A DNA stretch of 10,945 bases, taken from assembly GCA_020024185.1 (NCBI GenBank), contig JAHHUD010000054.1, forward strand, positions 1 to 10,945. The letters are read 5' to 3'. Positions 1 to 6,644 of this stretch are shown piece by piece. The DNA is from Oscillospiraceae bacterium. GTDB lineage: Bacteria; Bacillota; Clostridia; Oscillospirales; Ruminococcaceae. Made by a program: the position numbers and the translations under genes. The notes under the pieces are model-generated. The model saw nothing but the letters and a program-made list of their open reading frames with translations, ran no database searches and had not been told where the DNA came from. Positions within the stretch are counted from its first letter, which is position 1, and the number at the start of each line of letters is the position of its first letter.

Positions 1-1316
1 TCTGGGTTAAGGTAAACAAGTTCTTGGAAATAGTCAACAATAACACTGTATGGAATAAAGAGTAATGCACTTAAAGCATGACTTTCGCTGTATTTTGCAG
101 TATCTTCTTCAAAGAAAAGGTGATGCCATGGACTTGTTAAAAATTCCATGCTCATTGAGTGTGTTTCACAAGCTTCAACCGGAGCTTCACGAACTGATGG
201 ATATTTAATAAGTTTCTGAGCAGTGTATGCAGCAAGAGCATGACCACATTCATGTGTAAGTGTTTTAACATCACTTTGTGTACCATTTGCGTTAAAGAAT
301 ATAAATGGATAGCCATAATCTTCAATAGATACACAATAACCGGCTGCACGTTTTCCGTTTCTAGGTTCAATATCAAAAAGTTCATTGTCATACATAAGGT
401 CAATGAGTTCTTTTGTTTCTGGACTCATTTCCCCAAACATTTGTTTGGTGCGTTTTAAAATCTCAGGTATAGAATATTTTGGCATTGGATTTCCATCAGC
501 ATAAGAAAAGTCGTCATCATAGAATTTGAAGTCGTTTACGCCAATATTTGTTGCTTGTTGTTTTTTATATTCAACATTTTTTGGAACCATAACATCAAGA
601 ACTTGTTGGCGGAAAGCAGCAACATCTTCTGGAGTATATGAACGACATCTTTTTATATAAGCCATTTCAACATAGTTGTTAAAACCAAGTTTTTTAGCCT
701 GTTCTGTTCTGTTTTTTACAAGACGGTCATAGATACCTTCAAATTCTTCTTTATGAGAATCAAAGAAGTTACCTTCAGCTTCAACAGCAGCTTTTCTTAC
801 TTTGCGGTCTGCACTTTGACGATATGCAGAAAGTTGTGAAAGATTTAGGATTTTTCCATCAAAATCAATTCTTGCAGAAGCATAAAGATTTTCATATTTA
901 GAGCAAAGCTCATTTTCTTCTGTCATAAGGTCCATAATTTCTGGGCTAAATGTTTTTTGTTCCATTTCAAGACAGTCAAAGAAATAATCTCCAAGCTCTT
1001 TGCGAAGTTCATCTTTAAAACGGCTTTCCATAATAACTTTTTTAAAGTTATTAAAACACATTGTTGCTGTTGGTGACCATTTATCGTAGAAAGCTTGTTC
1101 TTCAAGATAGAAAGGGTCTACTGTATCAATAGAATTTCTAATATTTGATAAACATTCGTATGTTAAAAAGTGGCCTTTTTCATCTTCAAATTCCTTGAAG
1201 ATTTTAAGCTGTTCGTCAGCACTTTCTGCATTTGCAAAAGCTTTTGAAAGTTCTTCACATTTTTTGAGCATTTTATCAATGTCAGGGCGTGAATAAGGAA
1301 TATCTTTAAGTTTCAT
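1..1316 (-). CDS. M3-family oligoendopeptidase (PepF-like), 3' end missing
   Basis: Cytoplasmic zinc metallopeptidase expected to cut short peptides. The first 438 codons are present and the C-terminal part lies beyond the left edge; related M3 oligoendopeptidases are roughly 550-600 residues. The zinc site is clear: HECGH at residues 355-359, and the third ligand is probably Glu384 in ETHSMSME (384-391). The spacing of 25 residues from the second His and the E-x-x-S-x-x-x-E pattern match the thimet oligopeptidase/neurolysin layout. The downstream substrate-binding His/Tyr region is not in the window. There is no signal peptide: the N-terminus is MKLKDIPYSRP. The start is supported by AAAGGAG (1324-1330) seven bases upstream of the ATG. 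It is a single-gene unit as far as visible, with its own promoter just behind the terminator of the malic enzyme gene. The family is certain; the exact subfamily (a short M3 oligoendopeptidase rather than classical PepF) is inferred. Confidence 0.93.
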   Translation of the reverse strand, partial: MKLKDIPYSRPDIDKMLKKCEELSKAFANAESADEQLKIFKEFEDEKGHFLTYECLSNIRNSIDTVDPFYLEEQAFYDKWSPTATMCFNNFKKVIMESRFKDELRKELGDYFFDCLEMEQKTFSPEIMDLMTEENELCSKYENLYASARIDFDGKILNLSQLSAYRQSADRKVRKAAVEAEGNFFDSHKEEFEGIYDRLVKNRTEQAKKLGFNNYVEMAYIKRCRSYTPEDVAAFRQQVLDVMVPKNVEYKKQQATNIGVNDFKFYDDDFSYADGNPMPKYSIPEILKRTKQMFGEMSPETKELIDLMYDNELFDIEPRNGKRAAGYCVSIEDYGYPFIFFNANGTQSDVKTLTHECGHALAAYTAQKLIKYPSVREAPVEACETHSMSMEFLTSPWHHLFFEEDTAKYSESHALSALLFIPYSVIVDYFQELVYLNP

Positions 1317-1359
1317 ATATTATCTCCTTTAATAAATAAACGAAATTGTAATAATAGAA

Positions 1360-1388
1360 ATTATACACTTTAAATATATATTTATCAA
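1360..1388 (-). promoter_or_regulatory. Sigma-A-type promoter of the M3 peptidase gene
   Basis: Read on the minus strand: -35 TTGATA (1383-1388), a 17-base spacer, and a perfect -10 TATAAT (1360-1365). The predicted transcript start is near 1353, giving a leader of about 37 bases. The -35 box directly abuts the T-tract of the upstream malic enzyme terminator. Confidence 0.78.
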
Positions 1389-1419
1389 TAAAAAACACAG
1401 CTGAGCAATCAGCTGTGTT
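1389..1419 (-). terminator. Rho-independent terminator of the aspA-malic enzyme operon
   Basis: A perfect 11-bp stem (1394-1404 paired with 1409-1419) closes a four-base loop. On the minus strand it is followed by a run of T. It begins 13 bases after the malic enzyme stop codon, so it ends that operon and separates it from the peptidase gene. Confidence 0.92.
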
Positions 1420-1432
1420 AATTTACTATATA

Positions 1433-2605
1433 TTAAATACGATTAATACCAAGTTTAATAGCTTCATCGGAAACTGCTTTTGCAACAACATCAGCAACAC
1501 ATGGATTGAATGGGTCTGGAATGATATATTCAGGGTTGAGCTCATCATCTTTTACGATAGATGCAATAGCTTTTGCTGCTGCAATCTTCATAGACTCTGT
1601 AATTTCTGTTGCTCTTACTTGTAAAGCACCTTTAAAAATACCAGGGAATACAAGAACATTATTAATCTGGTTAGGAAAATCACTTCTTCCGGTTGCAACA
1701 ATATATGCACCTGCATTGAGAGCTTTATCCGGCATAATTTCTGGTGTTGGGTTTGCCAAAGCACAGATAACTGGCTTTTCATTCATAGAAGCAACCATTT
1801 CTTCACTTACAAGGTTAGCACGAGAAACACCAATAAAGATATCTGCACCTTTCATAGCATCTGTAAGTGTACCTGTAAGTTTTTCTCTGTTTGTGATTTT
1901 TGCCATTTCTCTTTGAGCATCAGTGATAGCTTCTCCACCTTCAACAAGGATACCGAATATATCACAAAGTGTCATGTTTGTGAAACCAACACTGATGAGA
2001 AGTTTTGCAATAGATATACCGGCAGCACCAGCACCGTTAAGAACTACACGAAGTTCTTCTGGTTTTTTACCTTTGAGTTTTGCAGCATTAAGCAAAGCTG
2101 CTGCAACAACAATTGCTGTGCCATGTTGGTCATCGTGGAAAACAGGAATATCGCACATTTCTTTAAGTCTTTTTTCAACTTCAAAACATGTTGGAGCACA
2201 GATATCTTCAAGATTGATACCACCAAAGCTTTTTGAAATTTTGTAAATAACATTTACAATTTCATCTGGGTCTTTGCTGTCAACACAGATAGGAAAAGCA
2301 TCAATACCTGCAAATTCTTTAAATAATACACATTTACCTTCCATAACTGGCATACCAGCACTTGGACCAATATCACCAAGTCCCAAAACTGCTGTACCGT
2401 TTGTTATAACAGCAACAAGGTTTGATTTTCTTGTGTAGTCATATGCTTTACTTTCATCTTTTTGAATTTCAAGGCAAGGCTCTGCAACACCTGGGGTGTA
2501 TGCAATAGCGAGTTCTTCTCTATTTGTAACCTTAGCTCTGGAAACAACTTCAATTTTACCAGCCCATTCTTTATGAGCGTTAAGTGCGATTTCTCTTCTG
2601 TCCAT
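1433..2605 (-). CDS. Malic enzyme (malate -> pyruvate + CO2), short single-domain type
   Basis: Oxidative decarboxylation of L-malate to pyruvate with reduction of NAD(P)+, in the cytoplasm. In the 390-residue product I see the malate-binding YTPGVAEPC (36-44, with the conserved Tyr36), the conserved Lys91 in GKCVLFKEFAGID, metal-site HDDQHGTA (157-164), the Rossmann GAGAAG (191-196) with Asp215 after the next strand, NPTPEI (285-290) and GRSDFPNQ (306-313). It lacks the C-terminal phosphotransacetylase-like domain of long MaeB enzymes. NAD versus NADP use cannot be settled by eye. Start choice: an in-frame ATG at 2614 lies directly against the AAGGGG site (2615-2620), too close to be used. 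The ATG at 2605 is nine bases away and gives the usual MDRREIAL-type N-terminus, so I chose it. It lies 26 bases after aspA, on the same strand with no terminator between, so the two are very likely co-transcribed. Confidence 0.94.
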   Translation of the reverse strand: MDRREIALNAHKEWAGKIEVVSRAKVTNREELAIAYTPGVAEPCLEIQKDESKAYDYTRKSNLVAVITNGTAVLGLGDIGPSAGMPVMEGKCVLFKEFAGIDAFPICVDSKDPDEIVNVIYKISKSFGGINLEDICAPTCFEVEKRLKEMCDIPVFHDDQHGTAIVVAAALLNAAKLKGKKPEELRVVLNGAGAAGISIAKLLISVGFTNMTLCDIFGILVEGGEAITDAQREMAKITNREKLTGTLTDAMKGADIFIGVSRANLVSEEMVASMNEKPVICALANPTPEIMPDKALNAGAYIVATGRSDFPNQINNVLVFPGIFKGALQVRATEITESMKIAAAKAIASIVKDDELNPEYIIPDPFNPCVADVVAKAVSDEAIKLGINRI

Positions 2606-2631
2606 TATGAACATCCCCTTATATAAATTTA

Positions 2632-4023
2632 TTAGTGTTTATCGAATTGACGTGTAAGTTTATCAGCGTTAAGAGCTTCGTCAAGCTGTTCTTGAGTTAC
2701 ACCATGTGCAAGAGCACCTTCAACAATTGGTGTACCATCTTTAAGGAATTTTTTAGCGATGTCAGCAGATGCTTTGTATCCGATAACTGGACAAAGAGCA
2801 GTTACAAAGCCTGTTGAATGGTAAAGAAGGTCTTTACAACGGTCTTCATTTGCAACAATACCATTTACACAGTTTACGATATATGTATCAATACCATTAA
2901 TAAGCATTGTCATTGATTCATAGATACGGTTAAATACAACTGGTTCAAATGCGTTAAGTTCAAGCTGACCAGCTTCACAAGCCATAGTTACTGTAAAATC
3001 GTTGCCCATAACTGCAAAACAGCATTGATTGAGAACTTCTGGGATAACTGGGTTGATTTTACCAGGCATAATGGAAGAACCGTTCTGTTTTGCAGGAATT
3101 GTGATTTCTGCAAGACCAGCTTTTGGACCACCATTCATAAGTCTGATATCGTTTGCCATTTTGGAAAGGCTGATTGCACATGTTTTGAGTGAAGAAGATA
3201 CAACAGAGAAACCATCAATGTTTTGTGTGCCGTCAATCATATCATCACATTGTGTAAGAGCAAGACCTGTTACTTGTGCCAAAGTAGGAACAATGTTGTT
3301 AAAGAAGTATTCGCTGGAGTTGATACCAGTACCGATAGCTGTTGCTGACATATTAACAACAAGCATTTCTTTAAGAGCATTTTCAATGCGTTTTTTATCT
3401 CTTGCAACAGCAGAAGCGTAAGCGTGGAACTCTTGACCAAGTGTTACTGGCACAGCGTCCATAAGCTGTGTTCTACCAAGTTTAAGAACATTTCTAAATT
3501 CTTCACTCTTAGCCATTAAAGCATTGTAAAGTTCATCAAGTTTTTCAACAAGTTCAAGACCAGTTTTATATATAGAAAGTTTAAGACTTGTTGGATAAAC
3601 GTCATTTGTAGATTGAGCCATATTTACATGGTCATTTGGATGACAGAATTTATAGTCACCTTTTTCTTTGCCAAGCTTTTCAAGAGCAATATTTGCAATA
3701 ACTTCGTTTGCATTCATATTTGTGCTTGTTCCAGCACCACCTTGAATTTGGTCAACGATAAATTCTTCGTGGAATTTGCCGTTAAGAATTTCTTCACAAG
3801 CTGCAACGATTGCATCAGAGATACCAGCATCAAGTGTGCCAGCGTTTTTGTTTGCAATTGCACAAGCTTTTTTGATTTCTGCCAAAGACATAATTTGAAC
3901 TTTTGGAAGAAGTTTGCCTGTGATGTAGAAGTTTTCATTTGCTCTGAGAGACTGTACACCATAATAAGCCTCGGAAGGAACTTGTTTTTCACCAACTGAG
4001 TCGCTTTCTAAACGATAATTCAT
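2632..4023 (-). CDS. aspA: Aspartate ammonia-lyase (aspartase)
   Basis: Reversible deamination of L-aspartate to fumarate and ammonia; a homotetrameric cytoplasmic enzyme of the aspartase/fumarase superfamily. The 463-residue length is typical. Visible superfamily regions are GTSTNMNANEV (98-108), NDHVNMAQSTND (130-141) and the flexible catalytic loop GSSIMPGKINP (315-325) with its serine pair. Aspartase rather than class II fumarase is indicated by Gln186 in RTQLMDAVP, where fumarases carry His (RTHLQDA). It is also indicated by PVIPEVLNQ after the loop, ACEAGQLELN (348-357) and the N-terminal LRANENFYI (27-35), which resemble E. coli AspA. The start is supported by GAGGT (4031-4035) seven bases upstream. 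It is the first gene of an operon with malic enzyme, so its fumarate probably passes through malate to pyruvate. The fumarase needed for that is not in the window. Confidence 0.95.
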   Translation of the reverse strand: MNYRLESDSVGEKQVPSEAYYGVQSLRANENFYITGKLLPKVQIMSLAEIKKACAIANKNAGTLDAGISDAIVAACEEILNGKFHEEFIVDQIQGGAGTSTNMNANEVIANIALEKLGKEKGDYKFCHPNDHVNMAQSTNDVYPTSLKLSIYKTGLELVEKLDELYNALMAKSEEFRNVLKLGRTQLMDAVPVTLGQEFHAYASAVARDKKRIENALKEMLVVNMSATAIGTGINSSEYFFNNIVPTLAQVTGLALTQCDDMIDGTQNIDGFSVVSSSLKTCAISLSKMANDIRLMNGGPKAGLAEITIPAKQNGSSIMPGKINPVIPEVLNQCCFAVMGNDFTVTMACEAGQLELNAFEPVVFNRIYESMTMLINGIDTYIVNCVNGIVANEDRCKDLLYHSTGFVTALCPVIGYKASADIAKKFLKDGTPIVEGALAHGVTQEQLDEALNADKLTRQFDKH

Positions 4024-4072
4024 TTTATTTACCTCACTTTGTATATCTATTTAATAAAAGTTTGTTTAGTGT

Positions 4073-4083
4073 GCCAATTTGGC
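4073..4083. promoter_or_regulatory. Short palindrome at the predicted aspA transcript start (possible operator)
   Basis: GCCAATTTGGC is a perfect 5+1+5 inverted repeat and a local GC-richer island in a very AT-rich spacer. It covers the predicted start point of the aspA promoter, where a bound repressor would block initiation. No regulator is recognisable in the window and I do not assign the site to a family. Confidence 0.35.
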
Positions 4084-4086
4084 TTA

Positions 4087-4115
4087 ATTTTAGCAAAAAC
4101 TAATTACATTGTAAA
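4087..4115 (-). promoter_or_regulatory. Candidate promoter of the aspA-malic enzyme operon
   Basis: Minus strand: -35 TTTACA (4110-4115), a 17-base spacer, and -10 TAAAAT (4087-4092) preceded by TGC, i.e. an extended -10. The predicted transcript start is near 4080, leaving a leader of about 57 bases before the aspA ATG. The boxes are good but not perfect, and the region is so AT-rich that alternatives exist. Confidence 0.6.
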
Positions 4116-4241
4116 TGGTATATATAAAATTAAGAAAAAAATAAACTTTTAAATTTTAACAAGTTATAAAAAAATATATAATTGCGAAACTGTTTATAAA
4201 AATAAGATAAAATATATAAATGCTAATTTAAAAATTAATAG

Positions 4242-4270
4242 GTGACAAATTGAATTTTATTTAATATAAT
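4242..4270 (+). promoter_or_regulatory. Sigma-A-type promoter of the AI-2E-family gene
   Basis: -35 GTGACA (4242-4247), a 17-base spacer, and a perfect -10 TATAAT (4265-4270). The predicted start near 4277 gives a leader of about 56 bases. Confidence 0.75.
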
Positions 4271-4332
4271 TAACACATAAACAATATATCATTATTTAAA
4301 ATGTTAATACTTTTGACTATAAGGGGATGTTT

Positions 4333-5484
4333 ATGGAATTTGATAAGAAACAAACAAAAAGCATACTTAAAATAATATTTATTTCAATATTATTTTATTT
4401 TTTTGTAAGAGAAATCGGAACCATATTAAGTTATTTTTCTATACTATGGAAGGTTGTTGCTGTATTTGTTATTGGTGGTGCAATGGCATTTATAATAAAC
4501 TTACCAATGAGTTTTATAGAAAATAAAGTTCTTTCAAAAACAAAACTAAAAAAAGGAAAACGACAGATAGCTCTTTTAATAACACTTGCGTTACTTATTC
4601 TTGTTATAAATGCTATATCATTTATTGTTATTCCAGAACTTGCAACTACAATGCAAAAAATAATTGTAGAATGTCAAAAGTTTTATGATAAACTACCAAA
4701 TATATTAAGTAATCTTGTACAATCTCTTCCAATAACAGAAGAAACAGCAAAAAATATTCAGATAGAGTGGTCACAAATTTATGGTACAGTTATAAAAACT
4801 TTGCAGGGAATAGCAACAAGTGTGGTTTCTTCATCCACAACACTAATTGGTGTTGCGGTTAACACAGTTACAAACTTTATTATATCGTTCATTTTCTGCA
4901 TTTATATTTTATTGGCAAAAGAAAAAATTTCAATAGTATGTAAAAAAATTCTATATGCATTTGTTAAAGAAAAAATAGCGGATAATATTTTGGATATTTT
5001 GACTCTCACAAGACGCACATTTTCAAACTTTTTATCAGGTCAATGTCTTGAAGCTGTAATACTGGGTAGTATGTTTTTTGTCTCAATGACAATTTTGGGT
5101 ATGCCATACGCTTTGCTTATAGGTAGCTTAATATCTGTTACAGCTTTAATTCCTATTGTTGGAGCATTTATTGGTTGCGTTGTTGGTATTCTTCTTATAA
5201 TGATGATAAATCCAATTCAAGCAATATGGTTTATTGTGTTATTCTTTGTTTTACAGCAAATTGAGGGGAATGTAATATACCCAAAAGTTGTTGGTAATTC
5301 AGTGGGACTTCCTGCAATTCTTGTGTTTATAGCAGTAATTATTGGCGGTAATTTATTTGGTATTGTAGGTATGATTTTATTTATTCCTATTACATCGGTT
5401 TGTTATACAATTGCTATTAAAATTATAGATAAAAAACTGGAAAAGAAAGATATATCAAAAGAAAAAATAAATGATATTGAATAA
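4333..5484 (+). CDS. AI-2E (PerM/TqsA/YtvI-type) family membrane protein
   Basis: Polytopic membrane protein of 383 residues, the usual size for the family. Hydrophobic segments lie near residues 10-25, 38-58, 80-102, 172-195, 242-290 (probably two), 297-310 and 328-362. A soluble, helical stretch (about 103-170) sits between the third and fourth. The C-terminal family hallmark is visible: GSLISVTALIPIVGAFIG (264-281) followed by QQIEGNVIYPKVVG (308-321). Members have been linked to autoinducer-2 export (TqsA) or ion/H+ transport, so the substrate here is unknown. An in-frame ATG at 4327 touches the AAGGGG Shine-Dalgarno (4321-4326). The ATG at 4333, six bases away, is the better start. The C-terminus is a short charged cytoplasmic tail. 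It is a single-gene unit with its own promoter and a shared bidirectional terminator. No quorum-sensing gene is nearby to support a signalling role. Confidence 0.9.
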   Translation: MEFDKKQTKSILKIIFISILFYFFVREIGTILSYFSILWKVVAVFVIGGAMAFIINLPMSFIENKVLSKTKLKKGKRQIALLITLALLILVINAISFIVIPELATTMQKIIVECQKFYDKLPNILSNLVQSLPITEETAKNIQIEWSQIYGTVIKTLQGIATSVVSSSTTLIGVAVNTVTNFIISFIFCIYILLAKEKISIVCKKILYAFVKEKIADNILDILTLTRRTFSNFLSGQCLEAVILGSMFFVSMTILGMPYALLIGSLISVTALIPIVGAFIGCVVGILLIMMINPIQAIWFIVLFFVLQQIEGNVIYPKVVGNSVGLPAILVFIAVIIGGNLFGIVGMILFIPITSVCYTIAIKIIDKKLEKKDISKEKINDIE

Positions 5485-5487
5485 TAA

Positions 5488-5521
5488 AAAACAGACATCT
5501 TTATTAAAAGGTGTCTGTTTT
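5488..5521. terminator. Bidirectional terminator between convergent genes
   Basis: A 15-bp stem (5488-5502 with 5507-5521, one T-G pair) closes a four-base loop, with A-rich sequence to the left and T-rich sequence to the right. It therefore serves the AI-2E-family gene (stop at 5484) on the plus strand and the epimerase gene (stop at 5529) on the minus strand. Confidence 0.9.
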
Positions 5522-5528
5522 AATTTTA

Positions 5529-6407
5529 TTATCTTGTAATTCTCATTCTGCTTAAAATCTGGAAAGATTCTCCCGGTTTTAAAACTTTTCCATGTTCTTT
5601 TTTGTCCCAATGGAGAGAAGAACTTTCTCTATCAGGAAGACTGAGCCAAGGCTCTACACAGAAAAATTTTGTTGTTATTGTATCAGCTGTCCACAGAACA
5701 ACATAAGGGAAATCCTGAACATCGAAATCAATTCTTTTTTGTGAATCCTTTTCTACAATAGAAACTGTTTTTGCAGTAAGTTCAGAAAAAATAAGAGAGT
5801 CATTTTCAAAGAAATGGTCTTTAAGAGGTATTTGTGAAATATTATTGCCATAAACATAACTGTTTCCGTCAAGCAAAAATCTATCACTAAATGTAAGAAC
5901 TTTTGGAGATTGAGGAGTATCAAACTCAATATAATAATCCTCTGTTTTATGATGTTCATCAAAAGGAAGTTTAAATCCAGGGTGGAAACCAAGACCAAAA
6001 CCTAAATCACAGCTATCAATATTTGTTACTTCTATTTTATGATGTACAGAGTGACCGGATAAAATAAAACTTGTTCTAAATATAAAATTATATGGAAATC
6101 TTTTTTTGCTTTCTGAATTAGCCTTGTATTCAAAAATTATAAGATTGTCTTCTTTGAGAACCAAATTATGTTCAACAGTGCGAATAAATCCATGTGAAGG
6201 TGCAGGATATTCAACTCCTTCAACAATAAATTTACCTTCTTTCATTCTACCTGCATAAGGAAAAAGAACAGGTGCAGAATATCCCCATACACTTTTGTCA
6301 GCTTGCCAGAGAAGTTCTTCTCCATCTTCGTTTTTTACGCTGACCATTTGTGCGCCATGAGTGTCAACTGTAAGACTGAGGTGTGTATTCTTTATAGTAT
6401 ATTGCAT
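5529..6407 (-). CDS. Aldose 1-epimerase family protein (LacX-like mutarotase)
   Basis: Predicted cytoplasmic sugar mutarotase interconverting alpha and beta anomers of an aldose or related sugar. The 292-residue product has the galactose-mutarotase-like beta-sandwich signatures: FPYAGRM (49-55), SHGFIR (71-76), the catalytic-type His142 in GLGFHPGF (138-145) and the probable general base Glu252 in CVEPW (250-254). The short length and the GFHPGF/EPW context match the LacX branch, whose natural substrates are mostly undefined. No sugar kinase, transporter or galactose gene is adjacent, so the sugar cannot be inferred. The start is supported by AGAGGAA (6415-6421) about seven bases upstream. 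There is no signal peptide. It is a single-gene unit, divergent from prfC. Confidence 0.9.
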   Translation of the reverse strand: MQYTIKNTHLSLTVDTHGAQMVSVKNEDGEELLWQADKSVWGYSAPVLFPYAGRMKEGKFIVEGVEYPAPSHGFIRTVEHNLVLKEDNLIIFEYKANSESKKRFPYNFIFRTSFILSGHSVHHKIEVTNIDSCDLGFGLGFHPGFKLPFDEHHKTEDYYIEFDTPQSPKVLTFSDRFLLDGNSYVYGNNISQIPLKDHFFENDSLIFSELTAKTVSIVEKDSQKRIDFDVQDFPYVVLWTADTITTKFFCVEPWLSLPDRESSSLHWDKKEHGKVLKPGESFQILSRMRITR

Positions 6408-6462
6408 TTATAAATTCCTCTCAAATATCTAGTTTATACTAAAAATCATTAATGTTATATAT

Positions 6463-6491
6463 ATTATATATCATCAACTACAAGATTTAAA
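6463..6491 (-). promoter_or_regulatory. Candidate promoter of the aldose epimerase gene
   Basis: Minus strand: -35-like TTTAAA (6486-6491), a 17-base spacer, and a perfect -10 TATAAT (6463-6468). The -10 lies inside a TA-repeat-rich stretch, so the exact box is uncertain. The predicted start is near 6456. Confidence 0.5.
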
Positions 6492-6541
6492 GTGTAAATT
6501 TAATATATTTTTTCATTTTTGTGTAAATTGAAAAAATTAAC

Positions 6542-6570
6542 TTGAAAAGATATAATAAATGTAATATAAT
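6542..6570 (+). promoter_or_regulatory. Near-consensus sigma-A promoter of prfC
   Basis: -35 TTGAAA (6542-6547), a 17-base spacer, and a perfect -10 TATAAT (6565-6570). The predicted start near 6577 gives a leader of about 68 bases before the GTG start codon. Confidence 0.82.
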
Positions 6571-6582
6571 ACAAAATACATG

Positions 6583-6602
6583 TGCCTAAAAGGGCATTTT
6601 TT
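6583..6602 (+). promoter_or_regulatory. Small hairpin plus T6 in the prfC leader (possible attenuator)
   Basis: Positions 6583-6587 pair with 6592-6596 (TGCCT with GGGCA, last pair T-G) around an AAAA loop, followed directly by six T (6597-6602). This is the shape of a minimal intrinsic terminator. It starts only about six bases after the predicted transcript start and precedes prfC, not a gene end. The stem is short, so function is uncertain; it could also just protect the 5' end. Confidence 0.35.
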
Positions 6603-6644
6603 ATTGACAAAAAACTTATTTATATAAAACTATGGAGGATTGCT

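Larger units (their letters stand above)
4024..4332. other. Divergent intergenic region, 309 bases
   Basis: This spacer separates the leftward aspA operon from the rightward AI-2E-family gene. It holds the aspA ribosome site, the 4073-4083 palindrome, the aspA promoter (4087-4115) and the rightward promoter (4242-4270). The stretch between, about 4116-4241, is almost pure A+T. I see no ORF, RNA gene or strong hairpin in it; it may simply be a curved, AT-rich upstream element serving both promoters. Confidence 0.6.

Noticed and set aside
152..1105. Several short open frames antisense or out of frame within the first 1.3 kb
   Set aside because: They overlap the M3 peptidase frame, which is open across the whole interval with conserved zinc motifs. 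The short frames have no ribosome sites and low-complexity composition.
2632..4023. Reading this gene as class II fumarase (FumC)
   Set aside because: The residue at the fumarase catalytic-His position is Gln186 (RTQL), and the sequence after the SS loop (PVIPEVLNQ) and the C-terminal half follow aspartase.
4333..5484. Calling the membrane protein an autoinducer-2 exporter
   Set aside because: The family name comes from TqsA. Members have varied or unknown substrates, and no luxS or lsr-type gene is visible here.
6451..6470. TA-rich repeat-like stretch upstream of the epimerase gene
   Set aside because: Simple AT-rich promoter sequence containing the -10 box. No unit is repeated cleanly enough to report as a repeat.
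6580..6627. Possible 15-codon leader peptide gene upstream of prfC
   Set aside because: There is no Shine-Dalgarno site, only about three bases of leader before its ATG, and no run of regulatory codons. Mentioned only as part of the leader finding.
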